This document shows, in pieces, positions 35,194 through 43,172 of a stretch of DNA of 55,164 nucleotides; the first letter of the stretch is position 1, and every line of letters starts with the position of its first letter. The position numbers and the translations under genes are program-made. Source of the DNA: Deltaproteobacteria bacterium (GTDB lineage: Bacteria > Desulfobacterota > GWC2-55-46 > JADFVP01); NCBI GenBank assembly GCA_029262515.1, contig JAJCZH010000011.1:1-55164 (forward strand), written 5' to 3'. The notes below the pieces were generated by a model. That model did no database searches. It worked only from the letters and a program-made list of their open reading frames with translations, and was not told where the DNA came from.

Positions 35194-35295
35194 CGGTTAT
35201 CGCTCATGGCGGGCATAACGGTACTGCTCACGACGGGCACAGATCAAAGGTGAACCATTACTGGTGCCGCCGACGTTTCTAATCGGCGGCTTTTT
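35194..35295 (+). ncRNA. Short terminated leader: attenuator or Fur-controlled small RNA
   Basis: Transcription from the Fur-controlled promoter should begin near 35194. At 35266-35290 GCCGCCGA pairs with TCGGCGGC and five T follow, a convincing intrinsic terminator located before the iron permease start (35348). The resulting RNA is about 100 nt. GGCAC (35236-35240) can pair with GTGCC (35264-35268), which would break the terminator stem, so read-through could be regulated. A near-repeat CTCAtGgCGGGCA / CTCAcGaCGGGCA occurs within it. It could equally be a RyhB-type small RNA. Confidence 0.5.
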
Positions 35296-35347
35296 CATTA
35301 GATACTTCAACTTAAAGTAGGCCCTTAAGAGCGGAAAGGAGCCAGAG

Positions 35348-36157
35348 ATGCTGACAAGCACTATTATTACATTCAGGGAGGTCTTTGAGGCTGCACTCGT
35401 AGTCATAATAGTGCTGGCGTATCTTAAACGAACGGATCAGCTAAGGTATGTCAGAACGGTCTGGTTAGGCGTCGGGTTCGGGGTAACCCTCTCAGTGCTG
35501 CTCGCTTACGTACTGGAATCCTTTCTCGGCGGGCTTACCGGTGCGACAGAGAAGATTTTCGAGGGCGTTATGATGCTGACGGCTGTCCTCTTTATTACAT
35601 GGATGGTCGTCTGGATCTTCTCCTCCAGAAACGTCTCTAAAGAGATCGTCGTAAAGGCTACTCGCGCCGCAGGCGCTGGCAGCGCAATCGGTATACTGCT
35701 CCTTATCTCTTTTGCTGTCTTGAGGGAGGGTTTTGAGACCGCAATCTTCCTAAACGCCGCCAACTCGGCCGGAGGCGCAAGCCTAGCCGGTGCGCTTTTA
35801 GGAGTTGTGCTGGCGCTTATGCTCGGTTACGCTGTTTTCAGAGGGTCAAGAGCCGTAAACATAAAGACTTTTTTCAGGGTAACGACGGCTATGCTGGTGC
35901 TCTTTGCCGCAGGCCTGACTTCGCACGCGCTGCTAGAGTTTCAGGAGGCCGGGTTGATCTCTCCGGTCATCGAGCATATCTATGACATCTCCTGGCTCCT
36001 CGATAAGAGCAGTGCCCCGGGCTCTCTGCTCAATTCCCTATTCGGTTATACCGGAAGGCCGTCGCTTGTGGAGATGGGCGGTTATCTCAGTTACCTCATA
36101 ATTACGTACCTGCTCTATATTGCGGTACGCAGATCATACAGAACCGAGACCGATTGA
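35348..36157 (+). CDS. FTR1 family iron permease
   Basis: A 269-residue membrane protein with about seven hydrophobic segments. The two family motifs are present: REVFEAAL (about 9-16) and REGFETAIFL (about 122-131), whose Glu residues bind iron during transport. Related to EfeU and yeast Ftr1, it imports ferric or ferrous-derived iron. The partners efeO and efeB are absent nearby, so it may work alone or with distant proteins. GGAAAGGAG lies before the ATG. It is preceded by Fur-like boxes and a terminated leader, consistent with expression during iron limitation, and followed by a perfect terminator. Confidence 0.93.
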   Translation: MLTSTIITFREVFEAALVVIIVLAYLKRTDQLRYVRTVWLGVGFGVTLSVLLAYVLESFLGGLTGATEKIFEGVMMLTAVLFITWMVVWIFSSRNVSKEIVVKATRAAGAGSAIGILLLISFAVLREGFETAIFLNAANSAGGASLAGALLGVVLALMLGYAVFRGSRAVNIKTFFRVTTAMLVLFAAGLTSHALLEFQEAGLISPVIEHIYDISWLLDKSSAPGSLLNSLFGYTGRPSLVEMGGYLSYLIITYLLYIAVRRSYRTETD

Positions 36158-36186
36158 ACTTAGTCAACTGTGAAGAAAGAGTCTTG

Positions 36187-36220
36187 AAAACCGGCCCCCA
36201 TAAGGGGGCCGGTTTTCTTT
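36187..36220. terminator. Perfect intrinsic terminator of the iron permease gene
   Basis: AAAACCGGCCCCC pairs with GGGGGCCGGTTTT around a 4-nt loop, then CTTTA. Confidence 0.92.
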
Positions 36221-36331
36221 ATGCAATGAATTTCTGTTATGTTATACTTGCGTTCAACCGATAATTAAAGAAGTGTGTAGAATCATGGCATTAAATGATA
36301 TGGAACCATGGCTGTCTGGAGGAATTATATT

Positions 36332-36793
36332 ATGGATCTGAAGAGCTTTAGATCATTACTTTTCGCTGCCATACTAGGTTCCGGTCTGGCCGTATCCGGT
36401 TGCGGTGCGTTGCCTGTCACGCTTGTAAGCGTATTGCCGGTAATGGTATCCGGTGCCGGCGGAGGCATCGCCTATACGGTTACAAACGTTGCTTACAAGA
36501 CTTTCAGTTACCCGATAGATATGGTAACTGAATCTGTCCACGACGCCCTTACAAAGATGCAGATTGCCGAGGAGCCGATGGCCGAAATAGAGGATGGCGT
36601 AGAGATAACCGGGCTAACGCGCAAGCTCACTATCTATATTGATATAGAGGAGATAACCCCGAGCACCACGCGTGTCAAGGTGAATGCGAAGAGGGGGACT
36701 ATCATGAAGGATAAGGCTACCGCCAAGGAGATACTTGTGCAGATAGATGCCGCTTTGGTAAAGGTCAGCGAAGAGACGGATATAAAGGGTTAG
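36332..36793 (+). CDS. DUF3568-like lipoprotein
   Basis: About 153 residues from the ATG at 36332, with GGAGG upstream. A lipoprotein signal peptide ends at the lipobox AVSGC (Cys about 24). The mature domain (YTVTNVAYKTFSYPIDMV...) matches the DUF3568 type of small membrane-tethered proteins. The function is unknown. It is followed 43 nt later by a PilZ gene in the same direction, so the two may form one unit. Confidence 0.75.
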   Translation: MDLKSFRSLLFAAILGSGLAVSGCGALPVTLVSVLPVMVSGAGGGIAYTVTNVAYKTFSYPIDMVTESVHDALTKMQIAEEPMAEIEDGVEITGLTRKLTIYIDIEEITPSTTRVKVNAKRGTIMKDKATAKEILVQIDAALVKVSEETDIKG

Positions 36794-36836
36794 TGCTGTT
36801 TTAGCGCGTTGAAGTTCAGGGAGAGATATGTAGCCT

Positions 36837-37181
36837 GTGGAAGAGAAACGGAGTCACGATAGAAAAACTCTGAGCGCCGAGGTGCTTGTGGCGCACCATG
36901 CAACAGGTGAACCAATAGAAGCGGTGCTTCTAAACATCTCCAACTACGGCGCCTGTTTGAATACCTCGGTTTACCTCAAGACTTCAGATAAAGTGCGGTT
37001 CGCCTTGAAGGTAAATACCCCGGAGAGCAAAATCGAGTCCGAAGAGCTTCTGTGCACAGTGAGGTGGGTTGAGCGAAATAACGGTATCTATACGACCGGG
37101 CTCAGCTTCGACATGAAGGTCAAACCTGATACGTACCCTTTATTTATTGCTTGCCTTGAGTATACGCAGGTTCGCAGGTAG
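36837..37181 (+). CDS. PilZ domain c-di-GMP receptor
   Basis: 114 residues forming a single PilZ domain. Both binding motifs are intact: RSHDR (RxxxR, about 5-9) and NISNYG (NxSxxG, about 33-38), so c-di-GMP binding is expected. It has no attached output domain, so it would act by contact with a partner. GTG start. It may translate the signal made by the GGDEF protein at 15975 and removed by the HD-GYP protein at 3039. Confidence 0.88.
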   Translation: MEEKRSHDRKTLSAEVLVAHHATGEPIEAVLLNISNYGACLNTSVYLKTSDKVRFALKVNTPESKIESEELLCTVRWVERNNGIYTTGLSFDMKVKPDTYPLFIACLEYTQVRR

Positions 37182-37205
37182 CGCTCCTTTTAATCAGGCA
37201 TTGCA

Positions 37206-37245
37206 GAGGGGGGGTGCGGTTATAGCCGCGCACTCCCTCTTACTG
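37206..37245 (+). terminator. Hairpin after the PilZ gene
   Basis: GAGGGGGGGTGCGG...CCGCGCACTCCCTC forms an imperfect long hairpin followed by TTACTGATTTC. It is a probable terminator. Confidence 0.5.
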
Positions 37246-37412
37246 ATTTCAGTACTTGTTGCCTGGTTAAGGTTGATCGGAAAAGAGATTCTAGAAGTGT
37301 GATAAAAACGGCAAGCGCTCTTTGGGCCTGCTCTAGTATGATTTTACTGTTCCGCTTCTTTCTTACTGGAGTCATAGTATAAGCAACGATTATATGCTCT
37401 TTGGAGGTTTCT

Positions 37413-37757
37413 GTGGCTGTAAGTGACGAGTATCTCGATTTTGTGCTCGACCAGTTAGACTCCGTAGGTACGGTTGTATGGAAACGGATGTTCGGCGGGG
37501 TCGGGCTCTACCTCGACGGTCTCTTCTTTGCCATTATCGAGAACGATACCCTGAGGTTCAAGGTCGATGTATCGAACAGGGCAGTGTATGAGGATGCCGG
37601 CATGGGGCCGTTCAGGCCTTATAAGGACAAGGGGCATACGATGAACTTCTATGAGGTTCCCGTAGAGGTGCTTGAAGAGAGGCAAGAGCTTGCAGTATGG
37701 GCCAGGGATGCCTTTGGCGTTGCCGAGATGGCAAAGAGTAAGAAGTCAGGCAAGTAG
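37413..37757 (+). CDS. TfoX N-terminal domain protein
   Basis: 114 residues from the GTG at 37413, which has TTGGAGG 4 nt upstream. It is a TfoX/Sxy N-terminal fold: VVWKRMFGGVGLYLDGLFFAII and GHTMNFYEVP are characteristic. There is no C-terminal helix-hairpin-helix domain, so it is the short form. Sxy/TfoX controls competence genes with CRP in gamma-proteobacteria, but stand-alone N domains are widespread and of unknown role. The product ends KSKKSGK, rich in Lys. Confidence 0.85.
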   Translation: MAVSDEYLDFVLDQLDSVGTVVWKRMFGGVGLYLDGLFFAIIENDTLRFKVDVSNRAVYEDAGMGPFRPYKDKGHTMNFYEVPVEVLEERQELAVWARDAFGVAEMAKSKKSGK

Positions 37758-37771
37758 AGGGTATAATTTAG

Positions 37772-37815
37772 GCGGGCAGAGTGCATATGGCAAAGTACAG
37801 AGGCACTCTGCCCGC
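37772..37815. repeat. 13-bp inverted repeat
   Basis: GCGGGCAGAGTGC and GCACTCTGCCCGC form a perfect 13-bp stem around an 18-nt loop that itself has no U-run. It is 14 nt after the TfoX-like stop. Confidence 0.8.
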
Positions 37816-37851
37816 AGCTTGCTGGTGGTCTGTTCCTGACCGATAGTGGCC

Positions 37852-37938
37852 ATGAGCCATGCGGAACTCACTGAGGCCGAAGAGCTTGATGACTGTTATC
37901 CGGTAGAGTTCGGCGAGGTATGCCTGCCTGAAGTATAG
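37852..37938 (+). CDS. Possible 28-residue small protein
   Basis: ATG at 37852, an acidic peptide (MSHAELTEAEELDDCYPVE...) and a stop just before a perfect terminator. Codon use looks like that of the neighbouring genes. There is no clear ribosome site; a GTG 6 nt upstream is an alternative. It lies in the same transcript interval as the TfoX-like gene. It could be a real small protein or a remnant. Confidence 0.3.
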   Translation: MSHAELTEAEELDDCYPVEFGEVCLPEV

Positions 37939-37960
37939 ATATTGTCGAGTTGAAAGTGAA

Positions 37961-37997
37961 AGAGGGGGGCACGGAATATTCCGTGCCCCCCTCTTTT
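37961..37997. terminator. Perfect 34-nt palindrome terminator
   Basis: AGAGGGGGGCACGGAAT pairs with its exact complement, then TTTTAAT. Confidence 0.9.
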
Positions 37998-38164
37998 AAT
38001 AAAAACACATTCTAATGAAAACTCAGGTTTCCCTTTTTTCTCTCTCTCCGTCTCTGTAACTTTCCGGCTGTTTATAACCTTCCGACTTTATCAGAACCTG
38101 GCCCCGGCCTTTAAACCGGCCCCCCGGTCCCTCAATTGGCCTTGAACAGGCCCATGGGCAGAGG

Positions 38165-39967
38165 TTAGAAGGGGGCGAAAGTGAGAGGTATTTTGGCAAT
38201 GGAATGGTTGAGCGATTTCTCTTCGCTGAAGTAACCTGTGAGCTTCTTTACCAAGCCCTTCGCCGCCGAGCCTTCTGGAAGGTCTCTCGGGGCGAGTACT
38301 GACTGCGTTCCGTAGAGCTGAAACTCTATCTCTTCTTTGTCATCCGTAAAGTCTACCTTGACGAGCGAGTAGTTGCTGTCTCCGTAGAGCGCGAGCCTCT
38401 TGAAGCTGTAACCCTCTTCGGTCTCTCCGTCGTCCGGCACGCCGAAGACCGAGAAGAGGTAACTCTCCCAGAGAGGGATGTTGTACGTAATGGCGCTGGA
38501 GGTGAGCTGGTGGATGACGCTCGTGCCGTTACTTATCTTGAAGGCGGCGGCGATATGGACGTCGCCGCTCAAGATTACGACCCTCTGGTCATTATCATCG
38601 GCCGCTTTGAAGAGGGTTTCCATAAACTCTTTGCGCTCCTCTTTATGCTTACTGTTCTCCCACGAGTCCCTGAGGTCGTCCTGCAGCCCTATCCGCTCCG
38701 TAACCGAAAGCTCACTCAGGCCGGCTATTGTTGGGGATACATGAAGAACAGGCACGGCGGAGACTATGAAGATCACCTTCTTCGACTTAACCTCAGGACT
38801 CTTCAGCCAGTTTTTGAGACGCTCGAGCTGGGCTGCGCCGAGTATGCGGTTCTTATCCCTGTTTACGTCCCGCTCCCCTCTGCCGTCAAGAAAGTAGAAG
38901 GCGCTCTTTTCGCCGTGGTCGAAGTCATAGTCGTACCGTGTGGAGTCTCCGGGGTTGTGGCTGTGCTGGTACTCGTTGTAGACCTGCTTTGCCGCGTCGA
39001 ACATTCTGTCTTTAAGCTTCAGCAGGTCTTCGCGCTTGAGGCCCCTTGCCTTCAATTCATCTTTTTGCTTTTCGTACTCCGGGAAGAGTCTGTGGAGTTC
39101 GTCATCTTCATCGCCCTCGGACGTGAGCAGGTACGAACCCCAGCCGTCCCAGATCTCGTGGTCGTCCCAGATCATATAAGAGGGGTAGGAAGAGAAGATA
39201 CGGTTTATGCCGCGTATGCCCCAGTAACCCCTGTAGATATCTCTGTACCAGAGAACCATCTCATCTTTTGTGGGGGTAAGCTCTCCGTTCTCATCCTTCT
39301 TCATTCTTGTGTTGAGGTTCTTCGGCAGGTTTATCTCCTTATGATCGACGCCGTCGGAGTAGACCTGGTCTCCGCCGCCGATTATAAAGCGGAGCCCTTT
39401 GTCTTTGTGCCGTTTTAGCGTATCGTCCAGCGAGCCCCACATCTTCTCGTTCGAGAGGCGCAGGTCGCGCTCATCGTTATTATCCACCTTGTACGGCATG
39501 TTGCAGGAAAAGAGGGCGAAGCTGTACGGCTCTTCCGTAGCCGGCATGCTCTTGAAAGAGTGGGTACGGTCGTGCCCGAGAATTATCCGGTCTTCCTTTT
39601 CAGACTCATCTATATCCCGCCCATCTTCGCGGTAGACCGCGTAGCTGTATTCGGTGTCGGGAGTCAGATCCGTGAGTTCGAGCACGTTTGTGGTATCTTT
39701 ACTGAAGTCGGTTACTTCAAAAACTGTTTTTGCCACGTCTCCCGGCAGCGTGCTTATGTCGTAAGGAACGGCTTTGAAGCCGTTAAAGTGGTCTTCTGCC
39801 GAACCCGCTTCGACTTTCGGGTAATATATAAGGGTGTAGCTGCCAGTGCTTGCGGTTCTTATCCACAGGCGGCATGTCGTAGCGGTAGTATGGCCGACTA
39901 TAGCCCCTATCTTAAAACGCTTATTCGGCCATGAACGCTCCGATTTGTAGATATACTCTCTGCTCAT
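38165..39967 (-). CDS. PhoD-like metallophosphatase (alkaline phosphatase D family)
   Basis: 600 residues. An N-terminal FN3-like domain spans about 18-115 and is followed by the PhoD phosphatase domain. Metal motifs are visible: FALFSCN, GGGDQVYSDG (about 197-206), MIWDDHEIWDGWGS (about 265-278) and VVILSGDVHIA (about 470-480). It should hydrolyse phosphomonoesters or diesters with a Ca/Fe centre. No Tat or Sec signal is visible at the start (MSREYIYK), unlike exported PhoD, so it is probably cytosolic. No Pho box was recognised upstream. It stands alone between terminators. Confidence 0.88.
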   Translation of the reverse strand: MSREYIYKSERSWPNKRFKIGAIVGHTTATTCRLWIRTASTGSYTLIYYPKVEAGSAEDHFNGFKAVPYDISTLPGDVAKTVFEVTDFSKDTTNVLELTDLTPDTEYSYAVYREDGRDIDESEKEDRIILGHDRTHSFKSMPATEEPYSFALFSCNMPYKVDNNDERDLRLSNEKMWGSLDDTLKRHKDKGLRFIIGGGDQVYSDGVDHKEINLPKNLNTRMKKDENGELTPTKDEMVLWYRDIYRGYWGIRGINRIFSSYPSYMIWDDHEIWDGWGSYLLTSEGDEDDELHRLFPEYEKQKDELKARGLKREDLLKLKDRMFDAAKQVYNEYQHSHNPGDSTRYDYDFDHGEKSAFYFLDGRGERDVNRDKNRILGAAQLERLKNWLKSPEVKSKKVIFIVSAVPVLHVSPTIAGLSELSVTERIGLQDDLRDSWENSKHKEERKEFMETLFKAADDNDQRVVILSGDVHIAAAFKISNGTSVIHQLTSSAITYNIPLWESYLFSVFGVPDDGETEEGYSFKRLALYGDSNYSLVKVDFTDDKEEIEFQLYGTQSVLAPRDLPEGSAAKGLVKKLTGYFSEEKSLNHSIAKIPLTFAPF

Positions 39968-40036
39968 TCATTACCCCCCGTCTTCTAGTGTAATAGTAGT
40001 TGTCTGCTCTTTCATTTATATTTATATAACTTCTCT

Positions 40037-40759
40037 CTACTGCGTGGAACCTTTATTCTGCAGAACTTTTCTGACCCCCATTACGGCAGAGAGCAGATCA
40101 TGCCAGAAGAGTGCGCCGAAACTGATAAGAAAACCGGATAAGATCAGCCCCAGGACCTTATACAGAATATTGAAGGAGGTATCGGTACGGCTGCCAGACC
40201 TGAGGACCGTGAAGACATCTGCGCTCCACCCCAGTTTCAGCCCGGCCTCTTCTATCTCTTTGAGGACCGGTTTGAGGTCAGAGCCTGTTGCGCTTACCGT
40301 CCCTATCGGGCCCCCTGTTTTACTCTCTTGCGCCTCATACTCACCGATCTTTAGCTCCAGTTCATCTACGGCGAGCACAGCCCTCGCCATCATATCATTA
40401 TTTATGGGGGCATATTTCTAGATAGAGGTGTAGATATCAAAAAGTCGGCATTAATGCCGAATGCGAGCAGCAGGCCGAGTATCAGCGTATATGCGCTTTC
40501 TGCTTTTGACCTGTTCGGATATCTTCAAAAGCGTGCTGTCGTACATCTTCTCGACCTTCTGTTCGAAGTTGTCGAGCTGGGTAGTTACAGTTTTGTAGTT
40601 ATCTTTCGCCTTCTGCCCTATTCCGAGTTCAGTAGCTATCTTGTCGACCTCTCCTTTGTGCTCTTCTTTGTGCTCTTCAAAGAAACCGGCCAGTTCTCTG
40701 GCGGCCCCTTGTTTTTTTGTTTGCTCGCCAAATATACATTGCCAGTATATTCTACACAA
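40037..40759 (-). pseudogene. Frameshifted membrane protein gene, 5'-truncated
   Basis: Two open frames on the minus strand (40451-40759 and 40037-40393) are pieces of one gene. The first ends in the frame of ...VKSRKRIY. A +1 shift near 40487 gives a membrane segment LILGLLLAFGINADFLI, and a second shift at a run of five C near 40412 returns to the first frame, which continues PINNDMMARAV... to a C-terminal helix SFGALFWHDLL. The last two segments resemble a family of unknown membrane proteins with LNAD and GAPFWFDLL motifs. The usual N-terminal membrane helix is missing. It is decayed, or the shifts are assembly errors. Confidence 0.55.
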
Positions 40760-41104
40760 GAAAATATTGCAGTATTAAGTTTAAAGTGAATATTAATAGC
40801 GTATTCATCATGTATATCTGTAATTCAATGTTATCTGTGGTTTGTTTTGAATCCATTTCAGTAGTCGATAAGGTCGCCGGTAATCGTAGCGGAGTTATCT
40901 GTCCGGTCGTTGCTTGAAACCGGTAGGGATTTAACCAGCGAACAGGTATTCTGTATATGATATTGAATACTTTTTTTGTTTAGTTGGTGTCGAGTGTTTG
41001 CAAGCAGCCTTCATAATTTTAGCATTATGGATAATAATATTTTGAGTGAGTTGCTATCTGGTAATTTGTAGTGTAAAATACATCATGGAGGCTTAGTCAG
41101 GCGG
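40760..41104. other. AT-rich intergenic region before the hybrid kinase
   Basis: No gene or RNA is recognised. GGAGG at 41087-41091 serves the next gene with a long 13-nt spacing. Confidence 0.4.
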
Positions 41105-42808
41105 GTGGGAGACAAGAGAGAGCATAATAAAGACGCGCCCCCGGTTCACGAAGAGAAGAATCAGGGAGGTGATACCGGAAACCCTGTGGAGCTTGCAGGG
41201 AAAACGGGACAGTTGACCTTTAACCTTGATGATCAGGCACGCAGTCTGCTAGGTACTTGCTTCAACGAGAGCGAGATAGAGTATCGGCGTCTGGTCGAGA
41301 GCCTCAATGACGAATACTTCTTCTACTCACACGATACAGAGGGAGTATTCAAATATGTCAGCCCGTCCATAAAGAGCGTACTCGGTTACGACCAGCACGA
41401 ATTTCTTACCCATTACTCTGAATACCTTACGAGTAACAGTGTTAACAGCGATGTTGACCGGCATACCGAACTCAGTATCAAGGGTAGAGTTCAGCCTACC
41501 TACGAGTTGGAGATATACCATAAGGACGGCTCAACCCGTTGGCTCGAAGTGAAGGAGACCCCGGTCTTCGACGACCTAGGCAATGTCATTTCCGTAGAGG
41601 GGATTGCGCACGATATCTCCGGGCGCAAGAGAACCGAGCAAGATCAGGAGGTACTCAGGGCCCAGTTCCAGCAATCGCAGAAGATGGAAGCCATAGGCAT
41701 TCTGGCTGCCGGAGTCGCTCACGACTTCAATAACATCTTAACGACAATTGGACTTCATTCGGAGATAGCCATGAATGAGGTCGGCCCGGGGCATATTGCC
41801 TACAATAGCATGATGGAGACCTTTAAGGCGTCGAGAACCGCCTCTGAGCTCACCCGCCAGCTTCTGCTATTTAGCAGAAAAGAGGCTATGAGCTTTGAGA
41901 CAGGCGACTTGAATATTATCGTAGCCGGTCTGCTCAAGATGCTAGGCCGCCTGATAGGCGAGGATATTCAGATAAAGACCGACCTCGATGCAGCTCTTAA
42001 AACGACATTTTTCGATAAAGGCAGCATGGAACAGGTCCTTATGAACCTCTCGGTAAACGCAAGAGACGCTTTGGCGGAGGGAGGCAGCATAACGATAAAG
42101 ACAAGGAACGTGACGCTCGGCAGGAAAGAGTGCGAGGGCCGCATAGGGGCTCGTCCCGGCGAGTATATCTGCCTTTCGATCTGTGACTCCGGGGCCGGTA
42201 TGGATGACGAGACCAAAGCTCACATCTTTGAGCCCTTTTATACCACCAAGTTGGCGGGCAAGGGCACAGGGCTCGGCCTTTCGGTCGTTTACAGCATGGT
42301 GAAGCAGCATAACGGCTGGGTAGAGGTGCAGAGCGCACCCGGCAGGGGTACGGAGTTCAGTCTCTATTTTCCCGTCCAAAAGGAAGTTATTAAGAAGGTC
42401 TCTGTAGAGAGAGAGGCTGAGCAGCGTCTGATGGGCGACGGTGTCAGGGTACTATTCATAGAGGACGACCCCAATGTCCGGGACGGAGTTATGAAGATAT
42501 TGGTACGTAGCGGTTTTGAAGTGCTCGAGGCCGAGAACGTACAGAAAGCGTGCTCGATCTTCGACAGAGAGAAAGGAAGTATAGATCTCGTGCTCAGCGA
42601 TGTAATCCTTCCTGACGGCACCGGTTTAGAGCTTGTTGAAGAGTTTCTGCGCGTGAGCCCGGAGCTGAAGGTTCTTCTTTCGAGCGGTTATACGGACGAA
42701 AAATCGCAGTGGCCTATTATTCAGGAGCGTAAATACGACTTTATTCAGAAACCGTACAGCGTAAGCGAGTTGCTCGCTGCGGTTGAAAAGGCCCTTGAAA
42801 AAGAGTAG
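41105..42808 (+). CDS. Hybrid histidine kinase PAS-HisKA-HATPase-REC
   Basis: 567 residues, soluble. A PAS domain with a PAC-like tail lies at about 55-175, the H-box is AAGVAHDFNNI (about 200), the N-box LMNLSVNARDAL, G1 (DSGAGM) and G2 (GKGTGLGLSVV) are intact, and a C-terminal receiver (about 440-560) has IEDDPN, the acceptor Asp in VLSDVILPDGTG and Lys in IQKPY. The start is GTG at 41105. It is closely similar to the kinase at 43173, including a 29-nt identical stretch in the receiver, so the two arose by duplication. Confidence 0.92.
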   Translation: MGDKREHNKDAPPVHEEKNQGGDTGNPVELAGKTGQLTFNLDDQARSLLGTCFNESEIEYRRLVESLNDEYFFYSHDTEGVFKYVSPSIKSVLGYDQHEFLTHYSEYLTSNSVNSDVDRHTELSIKGRVQPTYELEIYHKDGSTRWLEVKETPVFDDLGNVISVEGIAHDISGRKRTEQDQEVLRAQFQQSQKMEAIGILAAGVAHDFNNILTTIGLHSEIAMNEVGPGHIAYNSMMETFKASRTASELTRQLLLFSRKEAMSFETGDLNIIVAGLLKMLGRLIGEDIQIKTDLDAALKTTFFDKGSMEQVLMNLSVNARDALAEGGSITIKTRNVTLGRKECEGRIGARPGEYICLSICDSGAGMDDETKAHIFEPFYTTKLAGKGTGLGLSVVYSMVKQHNGWVEVQSAPGRGTEFSLYFPVQKEVIKKVSVEREAEQRLMGDGVRVLFIEDDPNVRDGVMKILVRSGFEVLEAENVQKACSIFDREKGSIDLVLSDVILPDGTGLELVEEFLRVSPELKVLLSSGYTDEKSQWPIIQERKYDFIQKPYSVSELLAAVEKALEKE

Positions 42809-43172
42809 TCACTATTTCAATACTATAGCCGGTATATAATAAACTTCTTACACCCCGATAGTCTCTTCCAGAATAGAGTTCAACCTCATTACACAGTATT
42901 GCCCGCAGTGCAGGCTTTTTGCCATCATAACTGTTTAGCAATTGCGCCTCCAGCTGTCGGTAACCGACAATCCTCAAATCCTGAAGTCTTTATGGAGTTA
43001 CTCTGCTTTGGTCTCGATAATCCAAGCCTTAACCGGCGCCACTCTTTCTGAAATCAAAAGTTTTGAGCTTTAAACTTACCATGCGAGATGATAATATATA
43101 GATCAGTACGGTATGCGGACTTTCTTGTTCAGGGGTTCAAGTTACCTCAATTCTTCATTTAGGGAAGATGTG

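Noticed and set aside
38510-39418. 302-codon plus-strand frame
   Set aside because: It is antisense to the PhoD-like gene, whose metal motifs prove the coding strand; the long frame results from codon bias.
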